From Pseudolabrys sp. (GTDB lineage: Bacteria; Pseudomonadota; Alphaproteobacteria; Rhizobiales; Xanthobacteraceae): DNA of 64,000 bases. Location of the stretch: assembly GCA_029980465.1 (NCBI GenBank), contig JARYIJ010000001.1, positions 1,054,001-1,118,000 of the forward strand. The letters are read 5' to 3'. Positions 51,513 to 60,559 of this stretch are shown piece after piece; the first letter of the stretch is position 1, and the number at the start of each line of letters is the position of its first letter. Below the pieces are notes generated by a model. That model was given only the letters and a program-made list of their open reading frames with translations, was not told the DNA's origin and ran no database searches. The translations under genes were made by a program, and so were the position numbers.

Positions 51513-52721
51513 TCAGAGCCGGACCGAGTCGTCGTCCTTGCGCGTCATGTCGCGGCGCAGGCTGTCGATCATGTCCACCATGCGGCGCCAGGCCTCGGCC
51601 AGCGCCGCCCTGGCGCGCGCGAGGTCCTCGCTCGACGGCAGATTGAGCCGATGGCTGCTGCCGGACGGCACGTCCGCGGGCGGTCTCGGCGGAGGCGGCG
51701 GCGCGAGCGCCGCGAGCTTCTGCTGCAAGGTTGCGGTTTCACTCCTGAGCGCGGCGACCTGGTTCTTGAGATCGGCATTCTCCGTCGCGAGCTGCGCGAC
51801 CTGCAGACGCTGCGCGGAGACCTCGTCCTGCGCCGGCGCCGCCTTGACCAGCGCGGCGACGTGATCCTTCAAGGTGGCGACGTCGGCGCTCAACATCGCG
51901 ACCTCCTGCTTGAGCGCCGCGTTCTCCTTGTCGAGCCGCGACATGTCCGGCTTGAGGTCGGGCGGCGGCGGGATGGCCGCGAGCTGCTGTTGCATGCTCT
52001 TGCCCTGCGCCTCGATCTTCTTCGAGAGCTCGGCGCTTTGCCTGTCGAGCCGCGTCAATGCGCCCAGCATGCCGCCAGTATTCTGCTCGAGCTCGTCGAT
52101 GCGTGTCACCAGATCGTGCCGCTCGTCCTGGCCGATCGCGTCCTTGCCGATCGCGGCGATCTTGTCCTTCAGGCTGCCGATCTCGGTCTTGAGCGCCGCC
52201 ACCTCGTCCTTGAGCAGCGCAATATCGGTACCGGGCGACGGCGCCGCCGGCGTCGCTGCCGCACGCTGCGACTTCAGTTGCGCGATGTCGTCGCTCAATT
52301 TGCCGATCTGCTCGCTCTTCGCCGCCAGCGCCGCCTTGAGCGCGGCGATATCGTCCTTCACAGCATCAGGCGCGGCCGCCGGCGCCGTGTTGTCCGTCTT
52401 CGCTGACGAGAGCTGCTTCTGAAGCTGGACGATCTCGCTCTTGAGCTTGTCGAACTCGGCATCCTTCTGCCTGAGGGCGTCCTTGAGCTGCGCGCTTTCC
52501 TCCGGCGCAGGATTGCACACGAAGGTGCCGTCGCGCGGCTTGCACAGCGACACCTGACCGGTCTGGCTGTCGAGACGCATCACGCCATCGGCGGTGTGGC
52601 TGAAGCGATAGCGCGGCGCCTGCAGCGCATCGGAGTCCGGCCCAGGCACGACCTTCTGCGCCAGCGCCGGGCTCACGCTGCCCAGCCCGACTAGCAGAGC
52701 CGCCATTGCGATCCGGATCAT
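51513..52721 (-). CDS. Exported coiled-coil protein
   Basis: 402 residues. The start at 52721 gives a signal peptide (IRIAMAALLVGLGSVSPALA, cut before QKVV). A short globular part follows with a cysteine pair (SLCKPRDGTFVCNP). Then come about 270 residues of heptad coiled coil (QLKDALRQKDAEFDKLKSEI, ALKTEIGSLKDKIAAIGKDA and so on), a Pro-rich stretch (APPPPPRPP) and a C-terminal helix. It may be a periplasmic scaffold or envelope spacer. I recognise no family. The gene precedes yjbQ with a two-base gap and diverges from the atp operon. Confidence 0.75.
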   Translation of the reverse strand: MIRIAMAALLVGLGSVSPALAQKVVPGPDSDALQAPRYRFSHTADGVMRLDSQTGQVSLCKPRDGTFVCNPAPEESAQLKDALRQKDAEFDKLKSEIVQLQKQLSSAKTDNTAPAAAPDAVKDDIAALKAALAAKSEQIGKLSDDIAQLKSQRAAATPAAPSPGTDIALLKDEVAALKTEIGSLKDKIAAIGKDAIGQDERHDLVTRIDELEQNTGGMLGALTRLDRQSAELSKKIEAQGKSMQQQLAAIPPPPDLKPDMSRLDKENAALKQEVAMLSADVATLKDHVAALVKAAPAQDEVSAQRLQVAQLATENADLKNQVAALRSETATLQQKLAALAPPPPPRPPADVPSGSSHRLNLPSSEDLARARAALAEAWRRMVDMIDSLRRDMTRKDDDSVRL

Positions 52722-52988
52722 TGTCGCCTCCCGCACGTCATTTCGACTGCGACCGTACCACCGCGGTGATGCCGCGAATAAGGCGTTGGCCGCCGCTCTC
52801 GCATCTGCACACAAAAAGCGTTCGCGGGGCGGGTTCCGCCGTGGAAATTTCCGACATTATCTCCTGTTTTCAAACGCTTATGCCGCAGGTTCGGTTTCTT
52901 GACTCGCCAAAACCCCGTCAGTATGGTCCGCGCGGCTTTTAGGGCGGCGGGATTGCCGGGGATTCTTGCGTCGGCGCGGGTCGAAAGC

Positions 52989-53345
52989 ATGGCTGACGAC
53001 GGGCGCGAACAGGATCACCGCGAACACCGACCGGACGAAGAGGCCGCTCTCTCCGCGAGGCTCCAGCGTCTCGGCGAACGGCTCAACCAGGCGAGCCGGC
53101 CTTCCGAAACCGGGTCTGCGCCTCGTCAATCCTCCGACATGTCGGGGTTTGCGCGGGGCTTTCGGCTGTCATCCGAGTTGGTGGCAGGGGTCGCGGTCGG
53201 TGCGCTGATCGGCTGGCTGCTCGATCGCTGGCTCGGCATCGCGCCGTGGGGGATGATCGTATTTCTGCTGCTCGGCTTCGCGGCCGGAGTCCTGAACGTG
53301 ATGCGGGCAGCGGGCGTGGTGCGTGAGCGGAAACTGAACGACTAA
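52989..53345 (+). CDS. atpI: F0F1 ATP synthase assembly protein AtpI
   Basis: 118 residues. The N-terminal half is polar. Two transmembrane helices follow (about 62-82 and 88-108) with the family text SELVAGVAVGALIGWLLDRW and PWGMIVFLLLGFAAGVLNV. AtpI helps c-ring assembly in the inner membrane. The ATG at 52989 is used. The frame is open 90 bases upstream but the added residues look random. First gene of the F0 operon, nine bases before atpB. Confidence 0.88.
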   Translation: MADDGREQDHREHRPDEEAALSARLQRLGERLNQASRPSETGSAPRQSSDMSGFARGFRLSSELVAGVAVGALIGWLLDRWLGIAPWGMIVFLLLGFAAGVLNVMRAAGVVRERKLND

Positions 53346-53354
53346 GACGGCGCT

Positions 53355-54104
53355 ATGGACCCGATCCACCAATTCCAGGTTCAAAACCTGATCCCCCTCG
53401 GCAAGCTCGGCAACGCCAGCATCGCGTTCACCAATTCGGCGGCCTTCATGCTCGCCGCGGTGGTGCTGCTGACAGTATTTCTGCTCGGCGCGACGACGCG
53501 CAAGGCCGCGGTGCCGAGCCGCCTGCAGTCGGCCGCCGAACTGACCTATGAATTCGTCGCCGACATGCTGTGCTCGACCGCCGGCAAGGAAGGGATGCGT
53601 TTCTTCCCGTTCGTGTTCACGCTGTTCATGTTCGTGCTGACGCTGAACCTGTTCGGCCTGATTCCGTACGCCTTCAGCGTCACCAGCCATATCATCATCA
53701 CCGCCGCACTGGCGCTGACCGTGTTCCTGATCGTGCTGACCTACGGCCTCGTGCGGCACGGTCTCCACTTCTTCAATCTGTTCGTGCCGAAGGGCGTGCC
53801 GATCCTGATCCTGCCGATGATCGTGGCGATCGAGATCCTGTCGTTCGTCTCGCGGCCGATCTCGCACAGCGTGCGTCTTTTCGCCAACATGCTGGCCGGC
53901 CATATCGCGCTTCAGGTGTTCGCCGGCTTCATCATCCTGCTCGGCACCACGCTCGGCGCGATCGGCTGGGTCGGCGGCGTGCTGCCGTTCGCGATGATCG
54001 TCGCGCTGCTCGCGCTCGAGCTGCTGGTCGCGTTCCTGCAGGCCTACGTGTTCGCGATCCTCACCTGCATTTACCTCAACGATGCCATTCACCCCGGCCA
54101 CTGA
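53355..54104 (+). CDS. atpB: ATP synthase F0 subunit a
   Basis: 249 residues with five to six transmembrane helices. The essential Arg is Arg174 in SRPISHSVRLFANMLAGH, and the C-terminal helix with LLVAFLQAYVFAILTCIYLN carries the Gln/Glu positions of the proton half-channels. Subunit a conducts protons to the c-ring. The N-terminal MDPIHQFQVQNLIPL is typical for the group. Follows atpI by nine bases and precedes atpE by 42. Complete. Confidence 0.97.
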   Translation: MDPIHQFQVQNLIPLGKLGNASIAFTNSAAFMLAAVVLLTVFLLGATTRKAAVPSRLQSAAELTYEFVADMLCSTAGKEGMRFFPFVFTLFMFVLTLNLFGLIPYAFSVTSHIIITAALALTVFLIVLTYGLVRHGLHFFNLFVPKGVPILILPMIVAIEILSFVSRPISHSVRLFANMLAGHIALQVFAGFIILLGTTLGAIGWVGGVLPFAMIVALLALELLVAFLQAYVFAILTCIYLNDAIHPGH

Positions 54105-54146
54105 CGGCCGGGCCGGTTCAAACGAGAAAGAGAGAAGGAGTTCGTC

Positions 54147-54374
54147 ATGGATCCAGTTGCAGCAAAGTATATCGGTGCCGGTATCGCCTGCATCGGCATG
54201 GGCGGCGCCGGCGTCGGCGTCGGCATCATCTTCGGCAACTATCTTGCCGCCGCGTTGCGCAATCCGTCGGCCGCGCAGGGCCAGTTCGGCAACCTGATCT
54301 TCGGGTTCGCCATCACCGAGGCTCTCGGCATCTTCTCGCTGCTGATCGCGCTGCTGTTGCTGTTCGCGCTCTAA
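54147..54374 (+). CDS. atpE: ATP synthase F0 subunit c
   Basis: 75 residues: two transmembrane helices with the glycine-rich [12 protein letters not shown] in the first and the proton-binding Glu58 in [11 protein letters not shown] in the second, with the polar loop RNPSAAQGQ between. It forms the rotor ring in the inner membrane. GAGAAGGAGTTCGTC before the ATG is a strong ribosome-binding site, as expected for the multi-copy subunit. A glutamate without sodium-ligand residues suggests proton coupling. Confidence 0.97.
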   Translation: MDPVAAKYIGAGIACIGMGGAGVGVGIIFGNYLAAALRNPSAAQGQFGNLIFGFAITEALGIFSLLIALLLLFAL

Positions 54375-54392
54375 GTCCGGGATCGCGCGCCG

Positions 54393-54929
54393 ATGGCGAC
54401 CGAAGCCGCACATACCGAAGTCCCGGGCGGGCAAAAGGGCACCTTTCCGCCCTTCGATCCGTCCACCTTCGCGTCGCAGCTCGTCTGGCTCGCGATCGCC
54501 TTCGTGCTGTTCTATGTCCTGATGTCCCGCCTCGCCTTGCCGCGCATCCGGGACATTATCGAGAATCGCGACAAGACGATCTCCGGCAACCTCGCCGAGG
54601 CGCAGAACCTCAAGTCGCAATCCGACGACGCGGTCGCCGCCTACGAGAAGGCGCTCGCCGATGCCCGCAACCGGGCACAAGCGATCGCCAACGAGACCCG
54701 CCAGAAGCAGGCGGCGGAGGCCGAGAAGGAACGCAAGGCGCTCGAGGAGCGCCTCAACGTCCGGCTCGCTGACGCGGACAAGAGCATCGCGGCCACCAAG
54801 GCGTCGGCGATGAGCAACGTGCATGGCATCGCGTCAGACGCGGCGAAATCGATCGTCGAGCGGCTGATCGGCAAGGCGCCCGACGACAAGAAGGTGGACG
54901 AGGCCGTCGCCTCGGTCCTCAAGAATTGA
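54393..54929 (+). CDS. ATP synthase F0 subunit b'
   Basis: 178 residues. One transmembrane helix at about 28-48 ([20 protein letters not shown]) is followed by [20 protein letters not shown] and a long charged helix. Having the extra N-terminal segment ([12 protein letters not shown]), it is the b' subunit (atpG or atpF' in this group), which pairs with b to form the stator stalk. It starts 18 bases after atpE and is followed at 13 bases by the b gene. The two-b arrangement is a mark of alphaproteobacteria and phototrophs. Confidence 0.93.
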   Translation: MATEAAHTEVPGGQKGTFPPFDPSTFASQLVWLAIAFVLFYVLMSRLALPRIRDIIENRDKTISGNLAEAQNLKSQSDDAVAAYEKALADARNRAQAIANETRQKQAAEAEKERKALEERLNVRLADADKSIAATKASAMSNVHGIASDAAKSIVERLIGKAPDDKKVDEAVASVLKN

Positions 54930-54942
54930 GGCGGAACCGGCC

Positions 54943-55428
54943 ATGCTGATGGAAACCGAAACCTGGGTCGCGATCGGCTTCGTCCTGTTCATCGCCCTGC
55001 TCGCCTATCTCGGCGTGCACAAGTCGATCACCCGGGCGCTCGACCACCGCGCCGACAAGATCAAGGCCGAGCTCGACGACGCCAAGCGCCTCAAGGACGA
55101 GGCGATGGCGCTGCTCGCCGAGTATCAGAAGAAGCGGCAGGAGGCCGAGACTGAAGCGCAGGCGATCGTGGCTGAAGCCAAGGTCGAGGCCGAGCGCATG
55201 GCCGCCGACGCCAAGGTCAAGGCCGAGGAATTCGTCGCTCGCCGCACCAAGATGGCCGAGCAGAAGATCGCGCAGGCCGAGGCCCAGGCCATCGCCGACG
55301 TGCGCGGCGCCGCGACCGAAGCCGCCGTCGCCGCCGCCGAGCGCATCCTGGCCGTCGAGGCCAAGGGCGAGGTCGCGGCCAATCTCATCGCCAAGGGCAT
55401 CGAGGACGTTCGCAAGAAGCTGAATTAA
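54943..55428 (+). CDS. atpF: ATP synthase F0 subunit b
   Basis: 161 residues. A short N-terminal hydrophobic helix ([20 protein letters not shown]) and then a right-handed coiled-coil stalk rich in Ala, Glu and Lys ([20 protein letters not shown]). It forms with b' the peripheral stalk linking F0 to F1. Last gene of the operon, as the F1 genes (atpHAGDC) are normally elsewhere in this group. A hairpin terminator follows at 55453. Confidence 0.95.
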   Translation: MLMETETWVAIGFVLFIALLAYLGVHKSITRALDHRADKIKAELDDAKRLKDEAMALLAEYQKKRQEAETEAQAIVAEAKVEAERMAADAKVKAEEFVARRTKMAEQKIAQAEAQAIADVRGAATEAAVAAAERILAVEAKGEVAANLIAKGIEDVRKKLN

Positions 55429-55452
55429 GCCTGGACCGGCTCCATAGCCGCC

Positions 55453-55479
55453 ACGCCCTCGCGCCAGCGGGGGCGTTTT
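55453..55479 (+). terminator. Rho-independent terminator of the atp operon
   Basis: ACGCCC (55453-55458) and GGGCGT (55471-55476) form a GC-rich stem, followed directly by TTTTGCTTTT. It starts 24 bases after the atpF stop, the right place and form for an intrinsic terminator. Confidence 0.75.
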
Positions 55480-55666
55480 GCTTTTGGACCCGAAAGCGGG
55501 AGCGAGACGCTCCCATTCGCCCCGGGAATCCTCGCTTCGCACCCGTGATCGCATTGCCAGCCGAATCGCCTTGATTCATGGTGGTCGGTGCTGATTCGTT
55601 TCCCATCGTTGCGTTCCGCGTGCGTATCCGGCCGGAGGGGATGCCGGCCGTCGTATCGGGGGGCCG

Positions 55667-56323
55667 ATGGTCATCTTCGACTGCAACGGCGTGCTCGTCG
55701 ACAGTGAACAGCTGGCGACACGGGTGATGTCGCGAGAATTGATGCATGCCGGCTTCGCGGTGCCGGCGGATGTCATCGCCCGCTATTTCACCGGCCGCCG
55801 CACCAGCGACATGCTCGCACAGATCGAGGCGGCATCGGGGCGCAAGCTGCCGGCCGGCTTCGCCGACACAGTAGCCAGGGCAACGCTCGATTGCTTCCGG
55901 CGCGAATTGCGCGCGACGCCGTTCGTCGCCGAGGCGCTGAGGTGGCTGCGCGGCCCCAAATGCGTCGCCTCGTCGTCACCGCGCGACCGCATCCGGCTGA
56001 GTCTCGAGACGACCGACCTGATCCGCTTCTTCGAGCCGAACCTGTTTTCGGCAAGCGACGTCACGAGAGGCAAGCCTGCCCCCGATCTGTTTCTGCTGGC
56101 GGCCGCCAAGATGCGCATCCATCCCGACGATTGCATCGTCGTCGAGGACGCCACCGCCGGTGTCGCGGCCGCGGTGGCCGCCGGCATGACGCCGATCGGC
56201 TTCATCGGCGGCAGTCACGCCTCGGATTATCTCGAAACCCACCTGCGCCAGGCCGGGGCACGCGCCATCGTCCGCGACATGCGGTCGCTGAAGGCGACGA
56301 TCGTCGATCTGCGCGGCTGGTAG
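55667..56323 (+). CDS. HAD-family hydrolase (beta-phosphoglucomutase-like) with altered acid position
   Basis: 218 residues. Motif I reads FDCNGVLVDSE: the nucleophile Asp5 is present, but the usual second Asp (acid/base) is Asn7. Later motifs are normal: CVASSSPRD, RGKPAPDLFLLAAAKM and CIVVEDATAGVAAAVAAG. The cap is of C1 helical type. The family contains sugar-phosphate phosphatases and mutases. With Asn in that place a slower or different activity would be expected. It follows the atp terminator by 190 bases on the same strand. Substrate unknown. Confidence 0.82.
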   Translation: MVIFDCNGVLVDSEQLATRVMSRELMHAGFAVPADVIARYFTGRRTSDMLAQIEAASGRKLPAGFADTVARATLDCFRRELRATPFVAEALRWLRGPKCVASSSPRDRIRLSLETTDLIRFFEPNLFSASDVTRGKPAPDLFLLAAAKMRIHPDDCIVVEDATAGVAAAVAAGMTPIGFIGGSHASDYLETHLRQAGARAIVRDMRSLKATIVDLRGW

Positions 56324-56326
56324 CGG

Positions 56327-56974
56327 TCAGCGCTTGCGGCGCGGCGGCGGCTTGGGCCGATGCTGCGACGCCGTCGGGTCGAACCCGACATAAACGACGT
56401 AACGCGCCAGCGTGCTCATCGACGCCGGCATCGGGAAATTGATGTCGTTGTCGATATGGGTGAACGACACGCTGTTGTCCGAGGTCACGGTAACCGGGAT
56501 CATGACGAGCTTGGACAGCACCACTTTCGGCGCCGGCCCCTCCTCGACGACGGCGATGCGCAACGGCACGTCGACGTTGCCAGGGCCGCCGGCCGGGCCA
56601 GTGATGATGCGGCCCTCGATGCCGACCTTCATCGTCATCGTCTTGTTGGCCTGAGGGTGGCAATCCCGCGCCAGATTGACGATCGTGCCCTGGTAACGCA
56701 GATCCATGGCGGCCACCTCGCCGTCCTTCTGCGTCTTGCCGATCGTCAAGGTCGCCGCGCCGTGCCGGACCGTGATGTCGGGGCACGGGGTGTCGAGCGC
56801 GTTCGGCGCCGGCTCGCTGGCCGCCGCGGCGGTGCCGGCCGCGCCGCTCGCAGCCGCCGGCGGCGTGTCCGATTCGCCAAACATGCTCTTGACCGACGAA
56901 CATGCGCCGATCATCGCGCAGGCGGCGACGATGGCGCCCAGCCGCGCCGCTTTCAACGAGAACTCCCGACTCAT
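56327..56974 (-). CDS. Lipoprotein of unknown function
   Basis: 215 residues. The start at 56974 gives a lipoprotein signal (AARLGAIVAACAMIGAC, lipobox IGAC) and then an Ala/Pro-rich linker. The globular part ~60-195 has CPDITVRHGAATLTIGK, DLRYQGTIVNLARDCHP and VDVPLRIAVVEEGPAPKVVL, a beta-sandwich-like pattern with two further cysteines. The tail is basic (KPPPRRKR). It converges with the HAD gene at three bases. Similar proteins are common in Hyphomicrobiales without assigned role. Periplasmic, membrane-anchored. Confidence 0.78.
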   Translation of the reverse strand: MSREFSLKAARLGAIVAACAMIGACSSVKSMFGESDTPPAAASGAAGTAAAASEPAPNALDTPCPDITVRHGAATLTIGKTQKDGEVAAMDLRYQGTIVNLARDCHPQANKTMTMKVGIEGRIITGPAGGPGNVDVPLRIAVVEEGPAPKVVLSKLVMIPVTVTSDNSVSFTHIDNDINFPMPASMSTLARYVVYVGFDPTASQHRPKPPPRRKR

Positions 56975-57053
56975 CACTCCACCCACATCCCCAAGGTCTT
57001 TCGCTGACGGCGTTATAACAACGCCGCCGTGGCAATCCAAAGGCCGAGCTGCC

Positions 57054-57647
57054 TCACGGCGTTCCCGGCGGGTCATGCTTGAGCCGCGCATAGAGCAGAT
57101 GGTCGGCCCACACGCCGTTGATGCAGAGGTATTCGCGGGCATAGCCCTCGCGGCGGAAGCCGGTCTTTTCGAGCAGCCCGATCGAGGCGTTGTTGCTCGG
57201 GAGGCAGGCCGCTTCCAGCCGGTGCAGCCGCAGCGTCTCGAACGCGAACGGAATGAGCGCCTGCACGGCGCGGGTCATGTAGCCCTGCCGCTTGAAACGC
57301 TCGCCGATCCAGTAGCCAATGCTGCCTGCCTGCGCCACACCGCGCCGGATGTTGGCAAGCGTCAAGCCACCGACCAGCGCGCCGTCCGTGTCGCGAAAGA
57401 TCAGGAAGGCATAAGCTTGGTCGGTGCGCTGGTCCTCGGCATAGCGCCTGACGCGGCGGCGGAACGAGGCACGGGTCAGATCATCGGCCGGCCAGACCGG
57501 TTCCCACGGCGTGAGAAAGTCGCGGCTCTCCTCGCGCAATCCCGCCCATTCGGCGTGGTCGGTCATTTGCGGCGCGCGGAGCAGGACGCCGTGGCCCGAG
57601 ACGGTCGGTCCGGGATCGGTCAGGCTCGCGCTACGGAAGAACGCCAT
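57054..57647 (-). CDS. GNAT acetyltransferase, RimJ/RimL type
   Basis: 197 residues. The GNAT fold is seen in LLRAPQMTDHAEWAGLREES, AFLIFRDTDGALVGGLTLAN, SIGYWIGERFKRQGYMTRAV (acetyl-CoA loop QGYMTRA), RLHRLEAACLPSNNASIGLL and KTGFRREGYAREYL. This is the RimJ/RimL subfamily, which acetylates ribosomal-protein or other N-termini. The true substrate is unknown. It lies 27 bases after the M16 peptidase gene on the same strand, in the order thrC-peptidase-acetyltransferase common in this group. Confidence 0.9.
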   Translation of the reverse strand: MAFFRSASLTDPGPTVSGHGVLLRAPQMTDHAEWAGLREESRDFLTPWEPVWPADDLTRASFRRRVRRYAEDQRTDQAYAFLIFRDTDGALVGGLTLANIRRGVAQAGSIGYWIGERFKRQGYMTRAVQALIPFAFETLRLHRLEAACLPSNNASIGLLEKTGFRREGYAREYLCINGVWADHLLYARLKHDPPGTP

Positions 57648-57674
57648 GCGACAGGGAGTCCCGCGGGCAGGGCG

Positions 57675-58946
57675 TCAGACCGCCTGCCGATGCAAACTTT
57701 CCGCGATAGCCGCGGCACTGGCAAGACCACGGCCCGGGCCCAGCGCCGAAATGGCCGGTTCGCCGCGGGCCAGCAGCGCCGCCCCGGCCTTGCGCACGCT
57801 CTCCACCGTGATGGCGTCGATTTTGGCGACGATTTCCTCGAGCGGGATCGGACGGCCGTAGATCAAGATATGGCGGGCGAGCTGCTCGGCGCGGGCGCCC
57901 GAGCTCTCCAGCGCCATCAGCAGGCTCGCCTTCATCTGGGCCTTGGCGCGGTCGACTTCCCGCTCGGTGATGGTCCCGGTCGCGGCGCCGATCTCGTCGA
58001 CCGTCACCTGCATCAGCTCGGCGGTATCGGCCTCGTCGGTGCCGGCGTAGAAGCCGAACATGCCGGCATCGCTATAAGGCATGTGGAAGGCGGAGATCGT
58101 GTAGCAGAGGCCGCGCTTCTCGCGCACCTCCTGGAACAGCCGCGACGACATGCCGCCGCCGACGATGCTGGCGAAGGCCTGAAGGCTGTAGAGCGTCGGA
58201 TCGCGCTGCGGCAGGCCCGGCAGCGCGACGGCGAGATGGACCTGCTCGAGATCGCGCGTCTCGATGCGCGTGCCGCCGCCGAACTGCGCAGGCGCCGGGA
58301 CCGGCGCCGGCGGACCGTTGAACGTGCCGAAGTGCCGCCGCGCCAGATCGACCACCGCCTCATGCTCGACGGCGCCGGCGGCGGCGACGATCATGTCGGG
58401 ACCGCAGTAATTGCGGGTGAGATAGGCGCGCAGCTTGCCGGCGTCGAACGAGCGGACCGTCTCGCGCGTCCCCAGGATCGAACGGCCAAGCGGCTGCTCG
58501 GGAAACGCCATCTCGTGCAGACGCTCGAACACGACATCGTCGGGCGTGTCCTCGGCCGCGCCGATCTCCTGGACGATGACGCTCTGCTCGCGCCGCAACT
58601 CGTCGGTGTCGAACAGGGGATCGGAGAGAATGTCTGCGAGCACGTCGAGCGCCAGCGGCACGTCGGCCTTGAGCACGCGGGCGTAATACGCGGTGGTCTC
58701 GGAGCTGGTCGCGGCATTGAGATCGCCGCCGACCGCCTCGATCGATTCGGCGATCGCCCTGGCGTCGCGGCGGCTGGTGCCCTTGAACGCCATGTGCTCG
58801 AGCAGGTGCGAGATGCCGTGCTCGTCCGGCCGCTCGTCGCGGCCGCCGGAGCCGACCCAGACGCCGAGCGAGGCAGTCTCGAGGTGCGGCATCGCATCGG
58901 TCACGATCGTGAGACCGGAGGGAAGCCGTGTCAGTTCAACGCCCAT
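57675..58946 (-). CDS. M16-family zinc peptidase
   Basis: 423 residues. The inverted zinc motif HLLEH is at 47-51, with a distal Glu in the EIGAAEDTPDD region downstream. The middle has YCGPDMIVAAAGAVEH, and the C-terminal inactive-like half has VGGGMSSRLFQEVREKRGLC with the R/Y substrate-binding motif. It resembles mitochondrial processing-peptidase beta and bacterial PqqL-like one-domain-pair enzymes of alphaproteobacteria. Function likely peptide degradation. It follows thrC by 69 bases, an arrangement conserved in many Hyphomicrobiales. Confidence 0.93.
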   Translation of the reverse strand: MGVELTRLPSGLTIVTDAMPHLETASLGVWVGSGGRDERPDEHGISHLLEHMAFKGTSRRDARAIAESIEAVGGDLNAATSSETTAYYARVLKADVPLALDVLADILSDPLFDTDELRREQSVIVQEIGAAEDTPDDVVFERLHEMAFPEQPLGRSILGTRETVRSFDAGKLRAYLTRNYCGPDMIVAAAGAVEHEAVVDLARRHFGTFNGPPAPVPAPAQFGGGTRIETRDLEQVHLAVALPGLPQRDPTLYSLQAFASIVGGGMSSRLFQEVREKRGLCYTISAFHMPYSDAGMFGFYAGTDEADTAELMQVTVDEIGAATGTITEREVDRAKAQMKASLLMALESSGARAEQLARHILIYGRPIPLEEIVAKIDAITVESVRKAGAALLARGEPAISALGPGRGLASAAAIAESLHRQAV

Positions 58947-59015
58947 CGCATATCCTTTGCACTTGAGATCTTTGCACCTGAGACCGCACTTGAAACTGCA
59001 CTTGAACTTGAATCG

Positions 59016-60431
59016 TCAGGCCGCCGCGCCTTCGCGCGCCGCGCGCGAGGCCGCCAGCACGAATGTCTCCAGAGCCGCCTGATCGGCCGGCAGCACGGTG
59101 ACGCGCTCGCGGCGCGCGCCGAGGTCCGACAGCCACTCCGGCAGGGCCGGCCTGACGCCGCAGGCAGCCTCGACCGCATCAGGAAACTTGGCCGGATGCG
59201 CGGTCGACAGAACGACCATCGGCACCGATGGATCCCGCGGCTCCTTTTCGGCGACGGCGAGCGCCACCGCCGTGTGCGGATCGATGCAGTAGCCGGCCTC
59301 GCGCCAGGCTGAACGCATGGTCGCCGCCACCTCGTCTTCCTCGGCATGCGCCGCCGAGAAGCGGTCGCGGATGGCGGCCAGCGCATGGCTCGCCACACTG
59401 AAGCGTTTCGACTGCGCCAGCGAGCCCATCAGACTGCGGATCGGCTGCGGATCGCGCCCGTAGGCGTCGAACAGCAGCCGCTCGAAATTCGACGACACCT
59501 GAATGTCCATCGACGGCGAAGTGGTCGGCGTGACGTCGCGAATCTCGTAAGCGCCGGTGCCGATCGTGCGCGCCAGGATGTCGTTGACGTTGGTCGCGAT
59601 CACCAGCCGGTCGACCGGCAGCCCCATGCGCTGCGCGGCATAGCCGGCGAACACGTCGCCGAAATTTCCGGTCGGCACCGTGAACGCGACCTTGCGATGC
59701 GGCGCGCCGAGCGCGACCGCCGCCGTGAAGTAATAGACGGCCTGGGCGACCACGCGCGCCCAGTTGATCGAATTGACGGCGGAGAGCCGCACCTTGTCGC
59801 GGAAGGCATGATGATTGAACAGCGCCTTCACCAGCGCCTGGCAGTCGTCGAACGTGCCTTCGACGGCGACGGCATGGACGTTGCCGTCGTCCGCCGTCGT
59901 CATCATGCGGCGCTGCACCTCGGAGATGCGGCCGTGCGGATAAAGCACGACGAGATCGACCTGATCGCGGCCGCGAAACGCCTCGACCGCGGCGCCACCG
60001 GTATCGCCGGACGTCGCGACCACGATGGTGGTGCGCTCGCCGCGCTGGCGCAGCACGTGATCCATCAGCCGCGACAGCAACTGCATCGCGACGTCCTTGA
60101 AGGCCAGCGTCGGGCCGTGGAACAGCTCGAGCACGAAGGTATTGGGCGCGACCTGCACCAGCGGCGCGGTCGCCGGGTGGCGGAACGCGCCATAGGCTTC
60201 CTGCGCCATGCGGGCGAGATCGGCGTCCGGCAGCGCCCCGCCGACGAACGGGCGGATAACATCCGCCGCAACCTCGGCATAAGGCCGTCCGGCAAAGCTC
60301 GCGATCGTGGCGGCCTCAAGCGGCGGCCAAGCGTCCGGCACGTAAAGTCCGCCGTCGCGAGCGAGACCCGCGAGCATCGCATCGACGAAGTCGAGCGCAG
60401 GGGCCTCGCCCCGCGTTGAGACGTAACGCAT
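59016..60431 (-). CDS. thrC: Threonine synthase
   Basis: 471 residues. A PLP enzyme converting O-phosphohomoserine to threonine. MRYVSTRGEAPALDFVDAML is the typical start of the class II long form. The PLP lysine lies in HGPTLAFKDVAMQLLSRL near 113, followed by VVATSGDTGGAAVEAFRGRD, YPHGRISEVQRRMMTT, FTVPTGNFGDVFAGY and MDIQVSSNFERLLF. Complete. It follows SURF1 after a 128-base gap and precedes the M16 peptidase, the usual order next to cytochrome-oxidase genes. Confidence 0.96.
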   Translation of the reverse strand: MRYVSTRGEAPALDFVDAMLAGLARDGGLYVPDAWPPLEAATIASFAGRPYAEVAADVIRPFVGGALPDADLARMAQEAYGAFRHPATAPLVQVAPNTFVLELFHGPTLAFKDVAMQLLSRLMDHVLRQRGERTTIVVATSGDTGGAAVEAFRGRDQVDLVVLYPHGRISEVQRRMMTTADDGNVHAVAVEGTFDDCQALVKALFNHHAFRDKVRLSAVNSINWARVVAQAVYYFTAAVALGAPHRKVAFTVPTGNFGDVFAGYAAQRMGLPVDRLVIATNVNDILARTIGTGAYEIRDVTPTTSPSMDIQVSSNFERLLFDAYGRDPQPIRSLMGSLAQSKRFSVASHALAAIRDRFSAAHAEEDEVAATMRSAWREAGYCIDPHTAVALAVAEKEPRDPSVPMVVLSTAHPAKFPDAVEAACGVRPALPEWLSDLGARRERVTVLPADQAALETFVLAASRAAREGAAA

Positions 60432-60559
60432 TGATCAGACTTGCTTTTTTACTCGAGCCGGCCGCAAACCCGCACACTAGCCTTGGGGGCGGCCGGGCAC
60501 AAGGAAAGCGGGCCGCCGCCCGGCAATGACGAGTCCCATTTTCACTAAAAGCGAAACGG

